Source: Woeseiaceae bacterium
Lineage (GTDB): Bacteria; Pseudomonadota; Gammaproteobacteria; Steroidobacterales; Woeseiaceae
DNA length: 64,000 nucleotides
Reading direction: 5' to 3'
NCBI GenBank assembly: GCA_028280615.1
Contig: JANQLK010000051.1
Location: 1-64,000 of the forward strand
Shown in pieces: positions 51,826-61,849 of the stretch. Position 1 is the first letter of the stretch, and every line of letters starts with the position of its first letter. Made by a program: the position numbers and the translations under genes. The notes below the pieces were generated by a model. It searched no databases and was not told where the DNA came from. It was given only the letters and a program-made list of their open reading frames with translations.

Positions 51826-53805
51826 TTGTCGGCCGCGATCGCGATCGAGGAGGTCGTCGTCCTCGCAAAGCGCCGTGAGACGACGACCCGCGACATCTCG
51901 GCGGCGGTCAGCGTCGCCGGCAGGGCGGCGATCCAGGACAAGAAGCTCGTCACCGACGCGCTCAAGGAGGCGACCGGCGTCTTCGTCCAACAGACGACGC
52001 CCGGCCAGGGCGCCGCGATCATCCGCGGCTTGAGGGGCTCCGCGATACTCCACCTGGTCGACGGCATGCGCCTGAATAACGCGATCTTCCGGTCCTCGCC
52101 GACGCAGTACTTCGCGCTGGTGCCGGTCGGCGCCGTCGAGCATATTGAGACGCTGCGCGGCACGCCGACGTCGCTGTATGGCAGCGACGCCGTTGGCGGC
52201 GCCGTGCAGGTCGTGACCCGAGTGCCGGCCTTCGATGACCCGGCTACCCGGTATGCCGGCGAAGCCTACGCCGGATGGGACTCCGCGGAACTCGGAAGAC
52301 GCCTCGGGGCATCGCTCGACGTCGGCAACCGGGCGCTGGCCGCCACGGCATCTGTCGAGTATCTGGAGACCGGCGACCGCCGGATCGGCGGCGGCGAGCG
52401 CGTCGCGCCGAGCGGCTACGAGTCGATGGCCGGTCGCTTTGCGCTGGCTTACACGCCGGACGAATTCAGCCGCTGGTATGTCGACCTGCACTATCTCGAG
52501 CAGCCGTCGACGCCCCGCGTCGACGAACTCGTGCCGGGCTTCGGTCAGACCGACCCGTCCTCGTCCGAGTTCGAGTTCGAACCCAATCGGAGGACATTCG
52601 CGCACCTGCGCTATGACCGCCGGGAGGGTCCGCTGGATCTCGACTGGCGCTTCGATCTCGCCTGGCAGCGTGTCGATGACGATCGCAGGACCCGCAATTT
52701 CGGCTCGACCGAGCGCCGGCTCGAGGACAACCGCAGCGACCTCCACGGCGCAATGCTGACCGTGTCGAGCGAGCGGGATCGGTCGTTCTGGCTGCTCGGG
52801 GCCGAGGTCTATTCCGACCGGGTCTCGAGCACCCGGACCTCCGTCGACATCCCGACCGGCGCGACGGCGGCGCTCTTGCCGCGCTTCCCGGACGGCTCGC
52901 GGCTCGATCAGGCGGCCGTCTTTTTCAATACCGAATTTCAGCTGTCGCCCCGCCATGCCCTGAGCGGAGGTTTGCGATTCAACGCCGTCGACGTCGACGT
53001 CGCGGAAACACCCGCGTCGGAGGCCGCGAACGTGGACGTCGCCGATCTGAGCGGCGACCTCGGCTGGCGCTACGACGTCACCGACGAATGGCAGCTCCTC
53101 GCGAACTTCGGTGCCGGTTTCCGCGCCCCGAACGTATTCGACCTGGGCACGCTCGGTGCCCGTCCGGGCAATCGCTTCAACATCCCGAACACGTCGCTCG
53201 ACTCGGAGAGCGTCGTGCAGCTCGATGCCGGCGTGCGGCGAAACGGCGACGACTGGCAGTTCGAGTTCGTCGTTTTCGCGCTCGACTACGACGACCGCAT
53301 TACGTCGGTCTCGACTGGGGACACGACGTCGGACGGCCGCGACGTCGTGCAGAGCGTCAATGCCGCGGAGTCGCGCATCCACGGCTTCGAAGCGGGTTTC
53401 GACTGGCTGCTCGGCGAGCGTTTCGACATACTCGCGAACCTGCGCTACACCCGCGGCGAGCAGTCCGTCGGCGGCATCGACGAGCCGGCCGACCGTATCC
53501 CGCCGCTCAGCGGACGCCTGAGCGTCAACTACGCGACCGGCGGCCCGTTGAGCGCGACGGCGTGGGTCGAGTTCGCCGATGCTCAGGAGCGCTTGAGCGC
53601 GCGTGACGTGGAGGACGTTCGAATCGACCCGAACGGCACGCCGGGCTGGGCATCGTTCGGACTGCGCGCAGACTGGACGAGCCGCAGCAACTGGAACCTC
53701 ACGCTCGGCCTCGACAACCTGTTCGACAGGCGATTCCGCTACCACGGCTCCGGCATCGACGCGCCCGGGCGCAATTTTTCGATCGAAGTCAGGAAACGCT
53801 GGTAG
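51826..53805 (+). CDS. TonB-dependent outer-membrane receptor
   Basis: At least 659 residues. TonB box-like EEVVVLAKR near the N-terminus, plug domain with ALKEATGVFVQ and RGLRGSAILHLVDGMRLNN, GTPTSLYGSDAVGGAVQVVT, and a barrel ending FSIEVRKRW. It is on the small side for a TonB receptor (usually 650-900), close to BtuB/heme-type. TTG 51826 is the first canonical start, but a clear signal peptide is encoded just upstream without one; the nearest in-frame candidates are CTG 51733 or ATC 51742/51745, so the true start is probably there or a base was lost. It sits between two sortilin-like propeller genes. Substrate unknown. Confidence 0.85.
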   Translation: MSAAIAIEEVVVLAKRRETTTRDISAAVSVAGRAAIQDKKLVTDALKEATGVFVQQTTPGQGAAIIRGLRGSAILHLVDGMRLNNAIFRSSPTQYFALVPVGAVEHIETLRGTPTSLYGSDAVGGAVQVVTRVPAFDDPATRYAGEAYAGWDSAELGRRLGASLDVGNRALAATASVEYLETGDRRIGGGERVAPSGYESMAGRFALAYTPDEFSRWYVDLHYLEQPSTPRVDELVPGFGQTDPSSSEFEFEPNRRTFAHLRYDRREGPLDLDWRFDLAWQRVDDDRRTRNFGSTERRLEDNRSDLHGAMLTVSSERDRSFWLLGAEVYSDRVSSTRTSVDIPTGATAALLPRFPDGSRLDQAAVFFNTEFQLSPRHALSGGLRFNAVDVDVAETPASEAANVDVADLSGDLGWRYDVTDEWQLLANFGAGFRAPNVFDLGTLGARPGNRFNIPNTSLDSESVVQLDAGVRRNGDDWQFEFVVFALDYDDRITSVSTGDTTSDGRDVVQSVNAAESRIHGFEAGFDWLLGERFDILANLRYTRGEQSVGGIDEPADRIPPLSGRLSVNYATGGPLSATAWVEFADAQERLSARDVEDVRIDPNGTPGWASFGLRADWTSRSNWNLTLGLDNLFDRRFRYHGSGIDAPGRNFSIEVRKRW

Positions 53806-53820
53806 CCGCGGCGACGCGAC

Positions 53821-56800
53821 TCAGCGGCGATCCGACCACAGCGGAATCCGGCCCGGCGTGTGCGGGGCGCCCATTCTCTCGAGCCGCGTCTCCAGCGCGG
53901 CGAGGTCGGACTCGAGCGCCGTGAGCGCCGCCAGTACGTCCTCGAACTCGCTGGCCGCTACATCGTAGGAGGCCTCGTACAGTCCGGGCACGGGCGAGCG
54001 CGTATCCAGCAGCCACTGGTAGACAGTCGCGACACGGCGAGCCACGGGCCAGGGCACGGACTCGTTCCGCGACGCGACCGTCGAGTCGCCCGAGAGCTCG
54101 ACGTCAACGTCTGCGAGCCGTGCCTCGATGGCGCGAACGGCCTCGGCCTCGGCCTCGGTAGCCGCCGGCGTCGCTGCAATGCCCGCCTTCAGGTGGGCGA
54201 TCCGGTTTGCCATCTCGGCCGACAGCGCTTTGGCGCCGTCCACGGCCCGGTACAGCTCCGCCGCCTTGCGCTGGAACGCAAGCACGGCCTCGGGGTCGCT
54301 CGCCGTCTCCGGCGACTGCGGCAGCGACTTGAGCACGAAGGCGACCGGCTCGGCGACCTGGCGCAGCTCTCCGTCAGACCGCGCCATGAGCGTCATCGAG
54401 TATTCACCCGGCGTCGCCAGCGGTCCGCGCGGCCGCGGATCCCACGGCGCAATCCAGCCGGTCGGCTGCTCGAGTGATACGGCGTCCGGAGCGGGCAGGC
54501 GCATGTCCCAGGCCGTGCGGTGCAGGCCCCTGGACGTGTCGCCGGGTACGCGGGCGACGACCTGTCCGTCGCCGTCGCGAATGACGAGCACGACCGATGG
54601 CTTTTCCTCGCGGTCCTCCCGCCGGAGCGTCTCCCAGTCCGGATACGGGTTGTCCTCGCCGGCCTCCGCCTGCTCGCGCTCCGCCTTTTTTCGCGTCTCG
54701 GCGCGCGTCTCGAGGTCTTCGGGCAGGTAATAGGTGAACACGGCGCCGTACGGCGGGTTGGGCGCCGTGAAGAAGCTCTCGCCGAGGAAGGCCTTCTCCT
54801 GCATGCCCCACAGGTCGCCCTCGATGTAGATCCAGCTGTCGCGCGGCTCGAAGGCATGCGCGTCGCCGTCGGTCAGGTCGGCGAGCGGCGTCCGGAGCGG
54901 CGAGTAGTCGTCGAGGATGTAGACGCCGCGGCCAAACGTGCCGACGATCAGGTCATTCTCGCGGCGCTGGATCTCGACGTCGCGGACCGCGATCGTCGGG
55001 AAATTGGTCTTGAGCTCGTGCCACGTTCCGCCGCCGTCCTGGGTGAAGAACAGTCCGAACTCGGTGCCGACGAACAGGAGGTCCGGATCGACGTGGTCCT
55101 CGACGATCGTATGCGCCGAGCCGCGCTCGGGCAGGTCGCCCGAGATCGAGGACCAGCTACGGCCGCGATTCGTGGATTTGAGCACGTAGGGCTTGTAGTC
55201 GCCGCGCTTGTGGTTGTCGATGACCGCGTAGACCGTGTCGACGTCGTGCATCGACGCCTGCACGTCCTCGATCAGCGACATGTCCGGCACGCCGCGAAAG
55301 CTCGTGGTCTGCCGCCAGGTCGCGCCGCCGTCCTCGGTGACGTTCATGACGCCGTCGTCGGTGCCGACGTAGATGAGCCCCTCGACCAGCGTGCTCTCGG
55401 ACAGGCCGATGGCCGCGCCGTAGATCGAGGTAGCCGTGTTCTTTGCGACCGAGTCGACGCTCCAGACGCGGCCCATGACCTCGAGCTCGTTGCGATCGAC
55501 ATCGCGCGTCAGGTCGCCGCTGACCGCCCGCCAGGTATTGCCGCGGTCGTCGGACCTGAACAGCTGCTCGGACGCGTAGTAGATGCGCTCGCGATCGTGC
55601 GGACTGATGATAATCGGCGTGTTCCAGTTCCAGTTGTAGGCGTTCTCGCCGCTGCCCGGGTGCGGCGCGATGAAGACACGCTCCTGGGTGCGCTTGTCGT
55701 AGCGCGCGAGGCCGCCGTACTGGTACTGGGTGTAGACAATGTTCGGGTCTTCGGGGTCGATCTGCGGCTCGTAGCCGTCTCCAAGCAGGATAATGTTCCA
55801 GTCGGAATTCGTCACGCCGTGCACGGCCGTGGTTCGCGATGGTCCGCACAGCGAATTGTTGTCCTGGGTGCCGCCGCAGACGTTGTAGAACGGCTCGGCG
55901 TTGTCGGGCTGGACGCGATAGAACTGGGCGATCGACAGGTTGTCGACGAAGCGCCAGTTCTTGCCGCGATCGAAGGTCTCGTAGATGCCGCCGTCGCCGC
56001 CGATATACAGGTGATCGGTGTCGTCGGGATCGATCCACAGCGCGTGGTCGTCGACGTGCCGCCACTGCTGGCCGAGCGGCGCGAACGACTCGCCGCCGTC
56101 CTCGCTGACCACCGTGATCGTCGCGACCGCGTAGACGCGCTCGGGGTTGTGCGGGTCGACTATCAGCTCGTTGTAGTACTGCGGGCTGTTGGTGACATAG
56201 TCCGAGCGCTTTTCCCAGGTGTTGCCGAAGTCGGTCGAGCGGAACGTGCCGCCCTCGCCGTCCGCGGCCTCGATGATCGCGTAGATCAGGTTCGGCTTCG
56301 ACGGCGCCGCGGCGAGTCCGATGCGGCCCATTTCGACGTCGGGGAGTCCGCTCGTGATCTCGGTCCAGGTTTCGCCGCCGTCGGTGGTCTTGTGGATGCC
56401 GCTGCCGGGACCGCCGTGGATCAGTGTCCAGACGTGCCGACGGCGCTGGTGGGAGGACGCCACGATGACGTTGCTGTCGCCGGGGTCGACGACGAACTCG
56501 TTGACGCCCGTGTGCTCGTCGATCGCGAGGATCGCCTCCCAGGACTCGCCTCCGTCGGTACTCCGGTACAGACCGCGGTCGCCGCCGGCGCTCCACAGCG
56601 GACCCTGGGCCGCGACCAGCACGGTGTCCGAGTCGTCGGGATCGATCCAGATCTGGCTGATATGGTCCGACTCCGTAAGGCCCATGTTGCTCCAGGACTT
56701 GCCGCCGTCGGTCGATCTGTAGACGCCATCACCGTACGCGACGCTGCGCTGCGCGTTGTTCTCGCCCGATCCCACCCAGATCACATTCGGGTCGTTCGGG

Positions 56801-57093
56801 TCGAGCTCGACGACGCCGAACGAGTAGCTCGCCTCCCCGTCCATGAGCGGCTGCCAGGTGATGCCGTTGTTCTCGGTCTTCCAGAGATTGCCCGACGCCG
56901 TCGCGACATAGAACTCGTACTTGCGCTCCGGGTGGAACGCGAAATCCGAGATCCGGCCGGACGTGATGGCCGGGCCGATTGGCCGGAGCGCAAGCGTCGC
57001 GAGCGGATTGTCATCGGCGACGGCGGCCGTCGCGGAAATAAACAGGCTGGCCGCGACGGCTGCCACGAAGACAGAGCGAAGAACGGTCGGCAT
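53821..57093 (-). CDS. Secreted sortilin/BNR-type beta-propeller protein, paralogue 2
   Basis: A 1090-residue protein with a signal peptide (AVAASLFISATAAVA). Multiple Asp-box blades (RSTDGGKSWSNMG, KTTDGGETWTEI, RSDDRGNTWRAV, TEDGGATWRQT) and YVGTDDGV, GTFGRGVYILDDYSPLR mark the sortilin-like family; a C-terminal ~250 residues form a beta and helical region with ...GLHRTAWDMRLPAP. It is similar throughout to the next gene (57104) and less so to 48405. Minus-strand neighbours 53821 and 57104 are 10 nt apart, so they are probably co-transcribed. Function unknown. Confidence 0.82.
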   Translation of the reverse strand: MPTVLRSVFVAAVAASLFISATAAVADDNPLATLALRPIGPAITSGRISDFAFHPERKYEFYVATASGNLWKTENNGITWQPLMDGEASYSFGVVELDPNDPNVIWVGSGENNAQRSVAYGDGVYRSTDGGKSWSNMGLTESDHISQIWIDPDDSDTVLVAAQGPLWSAGGDRGLYRSTDGGESWEAILAIDEHTGVNEFVVDPGDSNVIVASSHQRRRHVWTLIHGGPGSGIHKTTDGGETWTEITSGLPDVEMGRIGLAAAPSKPNLIYAIIEAADGEGGTFRSTDFGNTWEKRSDYVTNSPQYYNELIVDPHNPERVYAVATITVVSEDGGESFAPLGQQWRHVDDHALWIDPDDTDHLYIGGDGGIYETFDRGKNWRFVDNLSIAQFYRVQPDNAEPFYNVCGGTQDNNSLCGPSRTTAVHGVTNSDWNIILLGDGYEPQIDPEDPNIVYTQYQYGGLARYDKRTQERVFIAPHPGSGENAYNWNWNTPIIISPHDRERIYYASEQLFRSDDRGNTWRAVSGDLTRDVDRNELEVMGRVWSVDSVAKNTATSIYGAAIGLSESTLVEGLIYVGTDDGVMNVTEDGGATWRQTTSFRGVPDMSLIEDVQASMHDVDTVYAVIDNHKRGDYKPYVLKSTNRGRSWSSISGDLPERGSAHTIVEDHVDPDLLFVGTEFGLFFTQDGGGTWHELKTNFPTIAVRDVEIQRRENDLIVGTFGRGVYILDDYSPLRTPLADLTDGDAHAFEPRDSWIYIEGDLWGMQEKAFLGESFFTAPNPPYGAVFTYYLPEDLETRAETRKKAEREQAEAGEDNPYPDWETLRREDREEKPSVVLVIRDGDGQVVARVPGDTSRGLHRTAWDMRLPAPDAVSLEQPTGWIAPWDPRPRGPLATPGEYSMTLMARSDGELRQVAEPVAFVLKSLPQSPETASDPEAVLAFQRKAAELYRAVDGAKALSAEMANRIAHLKAGIAATPAATEAEAEAVRAIEARLADVDVELSGDSTVASRNESVPWPVARRVATVYQWLLDTRSPVPGLYEASYDVAASEFEDVLAALTALESDLAALETRLERMGAPHTPGRIPLWSDRR

Positions 57094-57103
57094 CGCGGTG
57101 TCC

Positions 57104-60100
57104 CTAATCCTGGATTCCGCGGCCCGGTGTCCACGGCACCTTCGCCGTGTCCATCGCCGCCTTGAGCGCGGCGTACTCGCGTTCCAGCGTATTCAGGCTC
57201 GCGACCGTGTCGTCGTACAGCTCACGCGCAATCCTCAAGGATTCGCGCTGTGCCGGCGTCGGTCCATAGGCGCCGCCCGTCGGCGTGAAGCGCGCGTGCC
57301 ACAGGCGGGCCTGGAGCGTCATCTCGCCGAGTTCCTTGAAGTTCGCGCGGGCAGCGTTGTCGCTCAGCCGGTCGCGCTGCTCGAGGAGGCGCTGCCGGAT
57401 CGAGTTGGCGATCTCGTACAGCGAACCGTCCGTCGTCGCGCGTTCGAGCGTCTCCTTGACCGCGTCGAGCTCCTCGACGATCTCGTCGATCGCGGCGACG
57501 GTGCCGTCGCCGGCGCGGATCAGCTCGTCGGCCTGCATCTCGAAAACGACGCGCTGCTCCTGCGTGCTGCCGGGCAGCGTGGGCTCCGGCCGAACCGACG
57601 TCACCTGGAACGATTGCGCGGGCGCGACATCCGACGGCACGCCGTCAATGCGCTCCTGCATCGTGACCGAGAACGTCCCGGGCGCGACGAGCACGCCGCC
57701 GCTGCCGAAGAACGATTCTTCGCTCTCCGGCGACCAGGGCTGCAAAGCGGGGTAACGCAGGTCCCAGGCGACACGATGGAAGCCGGCCTCGGCCGGCGCC
57801 TCGATCTGGCGGACGATGTCGCCGCCCGAATTGCGGATCGTGAACACGATCGCCGGTGCGTCTTCGCGCGACTCGTCGAGGATCGTCGACCAGTCCGCGA
57901 ACTCGACGTCCTCGTTCTCCTTCTCGAGTTCCTTCTCGCCCTCGCGGCGCGCGTCCTTCGCCGTTTTGAGTCCCTCGGCGAGGTAGTAGGTGAATACGGC
58001 GCCGAAAGGCGGGTTGTCGGCGACGTAGTAGCTGTTGCCCTGGCTTGCCTGGCAGCCGGGCTCTCCGCAGCCGAGCAGGCGCTTGGGTACATACCACTTG
58101 GCCTCCCGAACCGGAAACAGCACCTTGCCTTCGGTAAGCAGTTCCTCGGTCACGCTGCGGAGCGGCGTGTAGTCGTCGAGGACATAGAAACTGCGGCCGA
58201 AGGTCGCGCCGACCAGATCGTTCTCGCGCGTCTGGATCGCGAGATCGCGGAACGGGATGTTCGGCGCGCCGCCCTTGAGCTTGGTCCAGCTGTCGCCGGC
58301 GTCGACGGTGAAGAACACGCCGAACTCGGTGCCCAGGAACAGGAGCTCACGCTTGGCATGGTCCTGCACAACCCGCCACAGTATGTGCCTGTCGGGCAGG
58401 TTCGATGAGATGCTTTTCCAGCTGCGGCCGCGGTTTTCGCTCTTCAGGATGTACGGCGAGAAGTCGCCGTTCTTGTGGTCGTCGACGACGACGTAGACCG
58501 TGTCCGGGTCGTGCAGGTCGGCTTTGATGTCGTTGACGAAAAAGCGCTCGGGTACGCCCGGCAGGCGGTCTATTCGGCGCCAGTTGCGGCCGCCGTCCTC
58601 GGTGACCTGGATCAGCCCGTCGTCGGTGCCGGCGTAGATCAGGCCCTCGACGAGCGGCGACTCCGAGATGTTGACGATCGTGTTGAAATCGGACATCGCG
58701 TACATGTCCCACGGCGCGTCGTAGCTCCAGGTGCGGCCCATGATCGGCATGCGGGTGCGACTTTCGTTGCGGGTCAGGTCGCCCGAGATCGGGGTCCAGC
58801 TGTCGCCGTGATCGTCGCTCTGCCAGACGCGCTGGGTGGCGACGTAGATTCGGCTCGAGTCGTGCGGACTGATCAGGATCGGCGCGTCCCAGTTGTGCCG
58901 TTCGGGGGGCTCGCCCTCGCCCGCCTGCGGCTTGACGTAGGTAATCTCGCCCGTCTTCCGGTCGAAGCGGGCCACGTTGCCCTGCTGCCATTCGGCGTAA
59001 ATGATGTCGGGATTGTCCGGATTGACGGCCGACTGGTGGCCGTCGCCGAACAGCGTGACGAACCAGTCGGAGCTCTGAATGCCGGCAATGTCCCAGCTGC
59101 GCGACGGGCCGCCCTGGCTGTTGTTGTCCTGCGTGCCGCCGTAGATGTTGTAGAACGGCTCGTCGTAGTCGACCGCGACCTTGTAGAACTGCGTGATCGG
59201 CAGATTCGGCGCATACAGCCAGGTCTCACCCTTGTCGTAGCTCGAGTAGACGCCGCCGTCGGTGCCCAGCAGGATGAAGTTCTCGTCGTCCGGGTCGAAT
59301 GCCATCGCGTGGTGGTCGCCGTGCTTGGCCTCGTGCGGCATCGGCGAGAAGGTCTCGCCGCCGTCGTGGGTCACATGCATCGTCGCGTCCATCTGGTACA
59401 CCAGGCCCTCGGTGTGCGGACTTGCGAAAATCTCCTGGTAATAGTGCGGGCCCGTGCCGCCGGACAGGTAGTCGTTCTTCTTCTCCCAGGTCTCGCCGCC
59501 GTCTTCCGAGCGCCAGAAACCGCCCGTGCGGTTGGCAAGTTCGATCGTCGCGTAGATGACATCCGGATTCTGCGGGCTGATCGCGAGACCGGTCTTGCCG
59601 CGGTTTTCGTCGGGCAGGCCTTCGCTCAGCTCGCGCCAGCTCTCGCCGCCGTCCTCGGACTTGTGAATCCCGGTGCCGGGGCCGCCGTCCAGCAGAACGC
59701 CGACGCTGCGCATGCGCTGCCAGGACACGGCGTACATGACATCGGGGTCGCGCGGATCCAGGTGGACTTCGGAAACGCCCGTGTATCGGTCGTCGTCATC
59801 GGTGTTGCCGAGACCGTCGCCGAGCACCTTCGACCAGTTCTCGCCGCCGTCGGTCGACTTGTACAGGCCGCGCTCGCCGCCGCCGGACCACAGCGGCCCC
59901 TGCGCCGCGACGAAGATCGTGTTCGAGTCGCGCGGATCGATGCGGATCATGCCGATGCGTTCCGACGCCTCGAGGCCCATGTTCTCCCAGTTTGCGCCGC
60001 CGTCGCGGCTACGGTAGACGCCGTCGCCGTAGCCGACGTGCCGGCCGCTGACGTTCTCGCCCGTACCGACCCAGATCGTGTCGGGGTCGTTCGGGTCGAT

Positions 60101-60394
60101 CGTGACGCAGCCGATCGAGTAGGAACCCTCGTCATCGAAAACCGGCGTCCAGGTCGTCCCCCGGTTGTCGGTTTTCCAGACGCCGCCCGAGCCGACCGCT
60201 ACGTACCAGCGATTGCTGTTGGTCGGGTCGATCGCGAGGTCGGCGATACGGCCGGACATGAATGCCGGGCCGACGCTGCGCATCTCGAGTCCCTTGAACG
60301 TGGCTTCATTGAAGCCCGGCTCGGCGTCGTCGGCGGCATGCGCGACGGGAAAAAGGCAAAGGATGACGAACAGGAATCGCCTGCAGTTCCGCAT
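57104..60394 (-). CDS. Secreted sortilin/BNR-type beta-propeller protein, paralogue 3
   Basis: A 1096-residue protein with a short signal peptide (FLFVILCLFPVAHA). Blades follow the same pattern (RSRDGGANWENMG, KSEDGGESWREL, TEDGGRNWRRID), with IYAGTDDGLIQ, GATFGRSFYVLDDYTPLR and a C-terminal ...GFHRVAWDLRYPAL like paralogue 2. A Cys pair GCGEPGCQ lies before the C-terminal domain. ATG 60394 begins the signal peptide; the longer frame to 60916 overlaps the kinase gene and is not used. Recent-looking tandem duplication with 53821. Confidence 0.82.
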   Translation of the reverse strand: MRNCRRFLFVILCLFPVAHAADDAEPGFNEATFKGLEMRSVGPAFMSGRIADLAIDPTNSNRWYVAVGSGGVWKTDNRGTTWTPVFDDEGSYSIGCVTIDPNDPDTIWVGTGENVSGRHVGYGDGVYRSRDGGANWENMGLEASERIGMIRIDPRDSNTIFVAAQGPLWSGGGERGLYKSTDGGENWSKVLGDGLGNTDDDDRYTGVSEVHLDPRDPDVMYAVSWQRMRSVGVLLDGGPGTGIHKSEDGGESWRELSEGLPDENRGKTGLAISPQNPDVIYATIELANRTGGFWRSEDGGETWEKKNDYLSGGTGPHYYQEIFASPHTEGLVYQMDATMHVTHDGGETFSPMPHEAKHGDHHAMAFDPDDENFILLGTDGGVYSSYDKGETWLYAPNLPITQFYKVAVDYDEPFYNIYGGTQDNNSQGGPSRSWDIAGIQSSDWFVTLFGDGHQSAVNPDNPDIIYAEWQQGNVARFDRKTGEITYVKPQAGEGEPPERHNWDAPILISPHDSSRIYVATQRVWQSDDHGDSWTPISGDLTRNESRTRMPIMGRTWSYDAPWDMYAMSDFNTIVNISESPLVEGLIYAGTDDGLIQVTEDGGRNWRRIDRLPGVPERFFVNDIKADLHDPDTVYVVVDDHKNGDFSPYILKSENRGRSWKSISSNLPDRHILWRVVQDHAKRELLFLGTEFGVFFTVDAGDSWTKLKGGAPNIPFRDLAIQTRENDLVGATFGRSFYVLDDYTPLRSVTEELLTEGKVLFPVREAKWYVPKRLLGCGEPGCQASQGNSYYVADNPPFGAVFTYYLAEGLKTAKDARREGEKELEKENEDVEFADWSTILDESREDAPAIVFTIRNSGGDIVRQIEAPAEAGFHRVAWDLRYPALQPWSPESEESFFGSGGVLVAPGTFSVTMQERIDGVPSDVAPAQSFQVTSVRPEPTLPGSTQEQRVVFEMQADELIRAGDGTVAAIDEIVEELDAVKETLERATTDGSLYEIANSIRQRLLEQRDRLSDNAARANFKELGEMTLQARLWHARFTPTGGAYGPTPAQRESLRIARELYDDTVASLNTLEREYAALKAAMDTAKVPWTPGRGIQD

Positions 60395-60458
60395 GATTGG
60401 GGCCCTCGAGTGTGTTTTTCTTGACACGCTATGCTGCGCTTCGATGGCGCAGAGGTTA

Positions 60459-61235
60459 TCAGATTCGGCCGCGTGACTCCCGCCACAGCCAGGCGAGCGC
60501 CTCGTAGAGTCCTTCCTGCACCGCGAGCGCGTCCATCCACCGCGATCCGTCGCCGTCGAAGTAGGCATCGAGCAGCCTTGCGGCCTGTTCCGTGGACAGC
60601 CGGTTGTCCGCGACGATCGTTGCCAGGTCGAACATCGGATCGTTGTCGCAGGCAAACTCCCAGTCGATGAATCGGAGTCCGCCGACGTCCACGATGTTGG
60701 CAGCCACGAGGTCGTTGTGACAGAGGCTGAGATTCTGAGGAGCCGGCGTGTCCAGCACCGTCTTGAGGTGACATTCGGCGACGACGGCATCCGAGTCGCC
60801 CAGATTGTCGAAGTAGAGCGTGGCCGCCTGGCGCGCGTCGAAGGTCCGTCCCGACAGCAGCAGGCGGTGAAGCCGACGCAGCGCGCGGGCCAGTTCGGCC
60901 AGCTGCTCGTCGTCACGCAGTCGCCCCGCGCTCAGGAACTCGCCCTCGACGTACTCCGATAGCAGCGTCGACTCCCCGACGTGCAGCACCCTTGCCGCCA
61001 GGCCGTCGGCCGCGGCGAGGGCCTGCAGTGCGCCCTCCGCCGAGCGGGAATTGTAGGGCGACGACCGCGGCGCCGTATCGAACTTGAGTACCGCGCGCCG
61101 GCCCTCCCGATCGACGAGCCACGCGGAGTGACTCGAACCGCCGTCGAGCCGTGCAAGCGACGCCCCGGCCCATCCCGGGATTGCCGCCACTGCGCGCTCG
61201 GCCGCGAGCCGCTCCCGGCCCCCGTGTGCGTTCAC
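60459..61235 (-). CDS. APH/choline-kinase-fold phosphotransferase, possible thiamine kinase
   Basis: A 258-residue kinase with the catalytic loop LCHNDLVAANIV (HxDxxxxN, about residue 171) and metal-binding RFIDWEFACDNDPMFDLA. This is the layout of aminoglycoside phosphotransferase and ThiK-type kinases. Position in a YkoF-PnuC-TonB operon suggests that it phosphorylates thiamine after import, but choline or nicotinamide riboside cannot be excluded. GTG 61235 overlaps the upstream PnuC stop (4 nt); the far longer frame to 61928 is overlap with the PnuC gene. Confidence 0.72.
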   Translation of the reverse strand: MNAHGGRERLAAERAVAAIPGWAGASLARLDGGSSHSAWLVDREGRRAVLKFDTAPRSSPYNSRSAEGALQALAAADGLAARVLHVGESTLLSEYVEGEFLSAGRLRDDEQLAELARALRRLHRLLLSGRTFDARQAATLYFDNLGDSDAVVAECHLKTVLDTPAPQNLSLCHNDLVAANIVDVGGLRFIDWEFACDNDPMFDLATIVADNRLSTEQAARLLDAYFDGDGSRWMDALAVQEGLYEALAWLWRESRGRI

Positions 61236-61849
61236 GCCGCGGCCTCGGCTGTATTCGACAGCGAGCGACGCCAGTTTACGTAGCCGAACGGGATCAACAC
61301 GAGATACACGACGTACAGGAGCGCGGTCAGCTCGAGGCCACGCATGGCAAAGAGCACGACCAGCACGGCATCGATGACGAGCCAGTACCACCAGTTCTCG
61401 AGCACCTTGCGCGCAACCAGGAACGTCGCCCACAGCGCGGCCCAGGTCGTGGCCGAGTCGACGTACGGGAAAGCGGCGTCGGTGTGCATCGACAGCAGCA
61501 TGCCGGAGCCCGCGCTCAAGCATACGATGGCCAGGAGCGCAAGCGCATGCAGCGTGCCGTCCCAGCGCGTCACGCCGAGCGCGCGGCGCCGCTGTCCACC
61601 GCCGGTCCAGCTCCACCAGCCGTATACGGCCATGGCAAAGTAGAAGAGGCTCAGCGCGGATTCCATGTACAGGCGTGCGCCGAACAGAATGTAGACGTAC
61701 AGCGCTGAGCTCAAGGCCGCGAAATACCAGCAGGCCTTTTGCTGGCGAATCGCAAGCACGAGGTACAGCACCGCGGCCGCGACGGCGATGCCCTCGATGC
61801 CCGCGAGCGCTCGCGCCTCGGCAGCGAGATCCGCGAGCAGCGCCGACAT
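61232..61849 (-). CDS. PnuC-family vitamin transporter (PnuC or PnuT)
   Basis: A 205-residue membrane protein with about seven helices. PnuC hallmarks: FYFAMAVYGWWSW (aromatic cluster), NWWYWLVIDAVLV, and a C-terminal YVVYLVLIPFGYVNWRRS. Members import nicotinamide riboside (PnuC) or thiamine (PnuT) by facilitated diffusion with trapping by a kinase; the adjacent APH-fold kinase and YkoF-like protein point to thiamine. It overlaps both neighbours by 1-4 nt. Confidence 0.88.
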   Translation of the reverse strand: MSALLADLAAEARALAGIEGIAVAAAVLYLVLAIRQQKACWYFAALSSALYVYILFGARLYMESALSLFYFAMAVYGWWSWTGGGQRRRALGVTRWDGTLHALALLAIVCLSAGSGMLLSMHTDAAFPYVDSATTWAALWATFLVARKVLENWWYWLVIDAVLVVLFAMRGLELTALLYVVYLVLIPFGYVNWRRSLSNTAEAAA

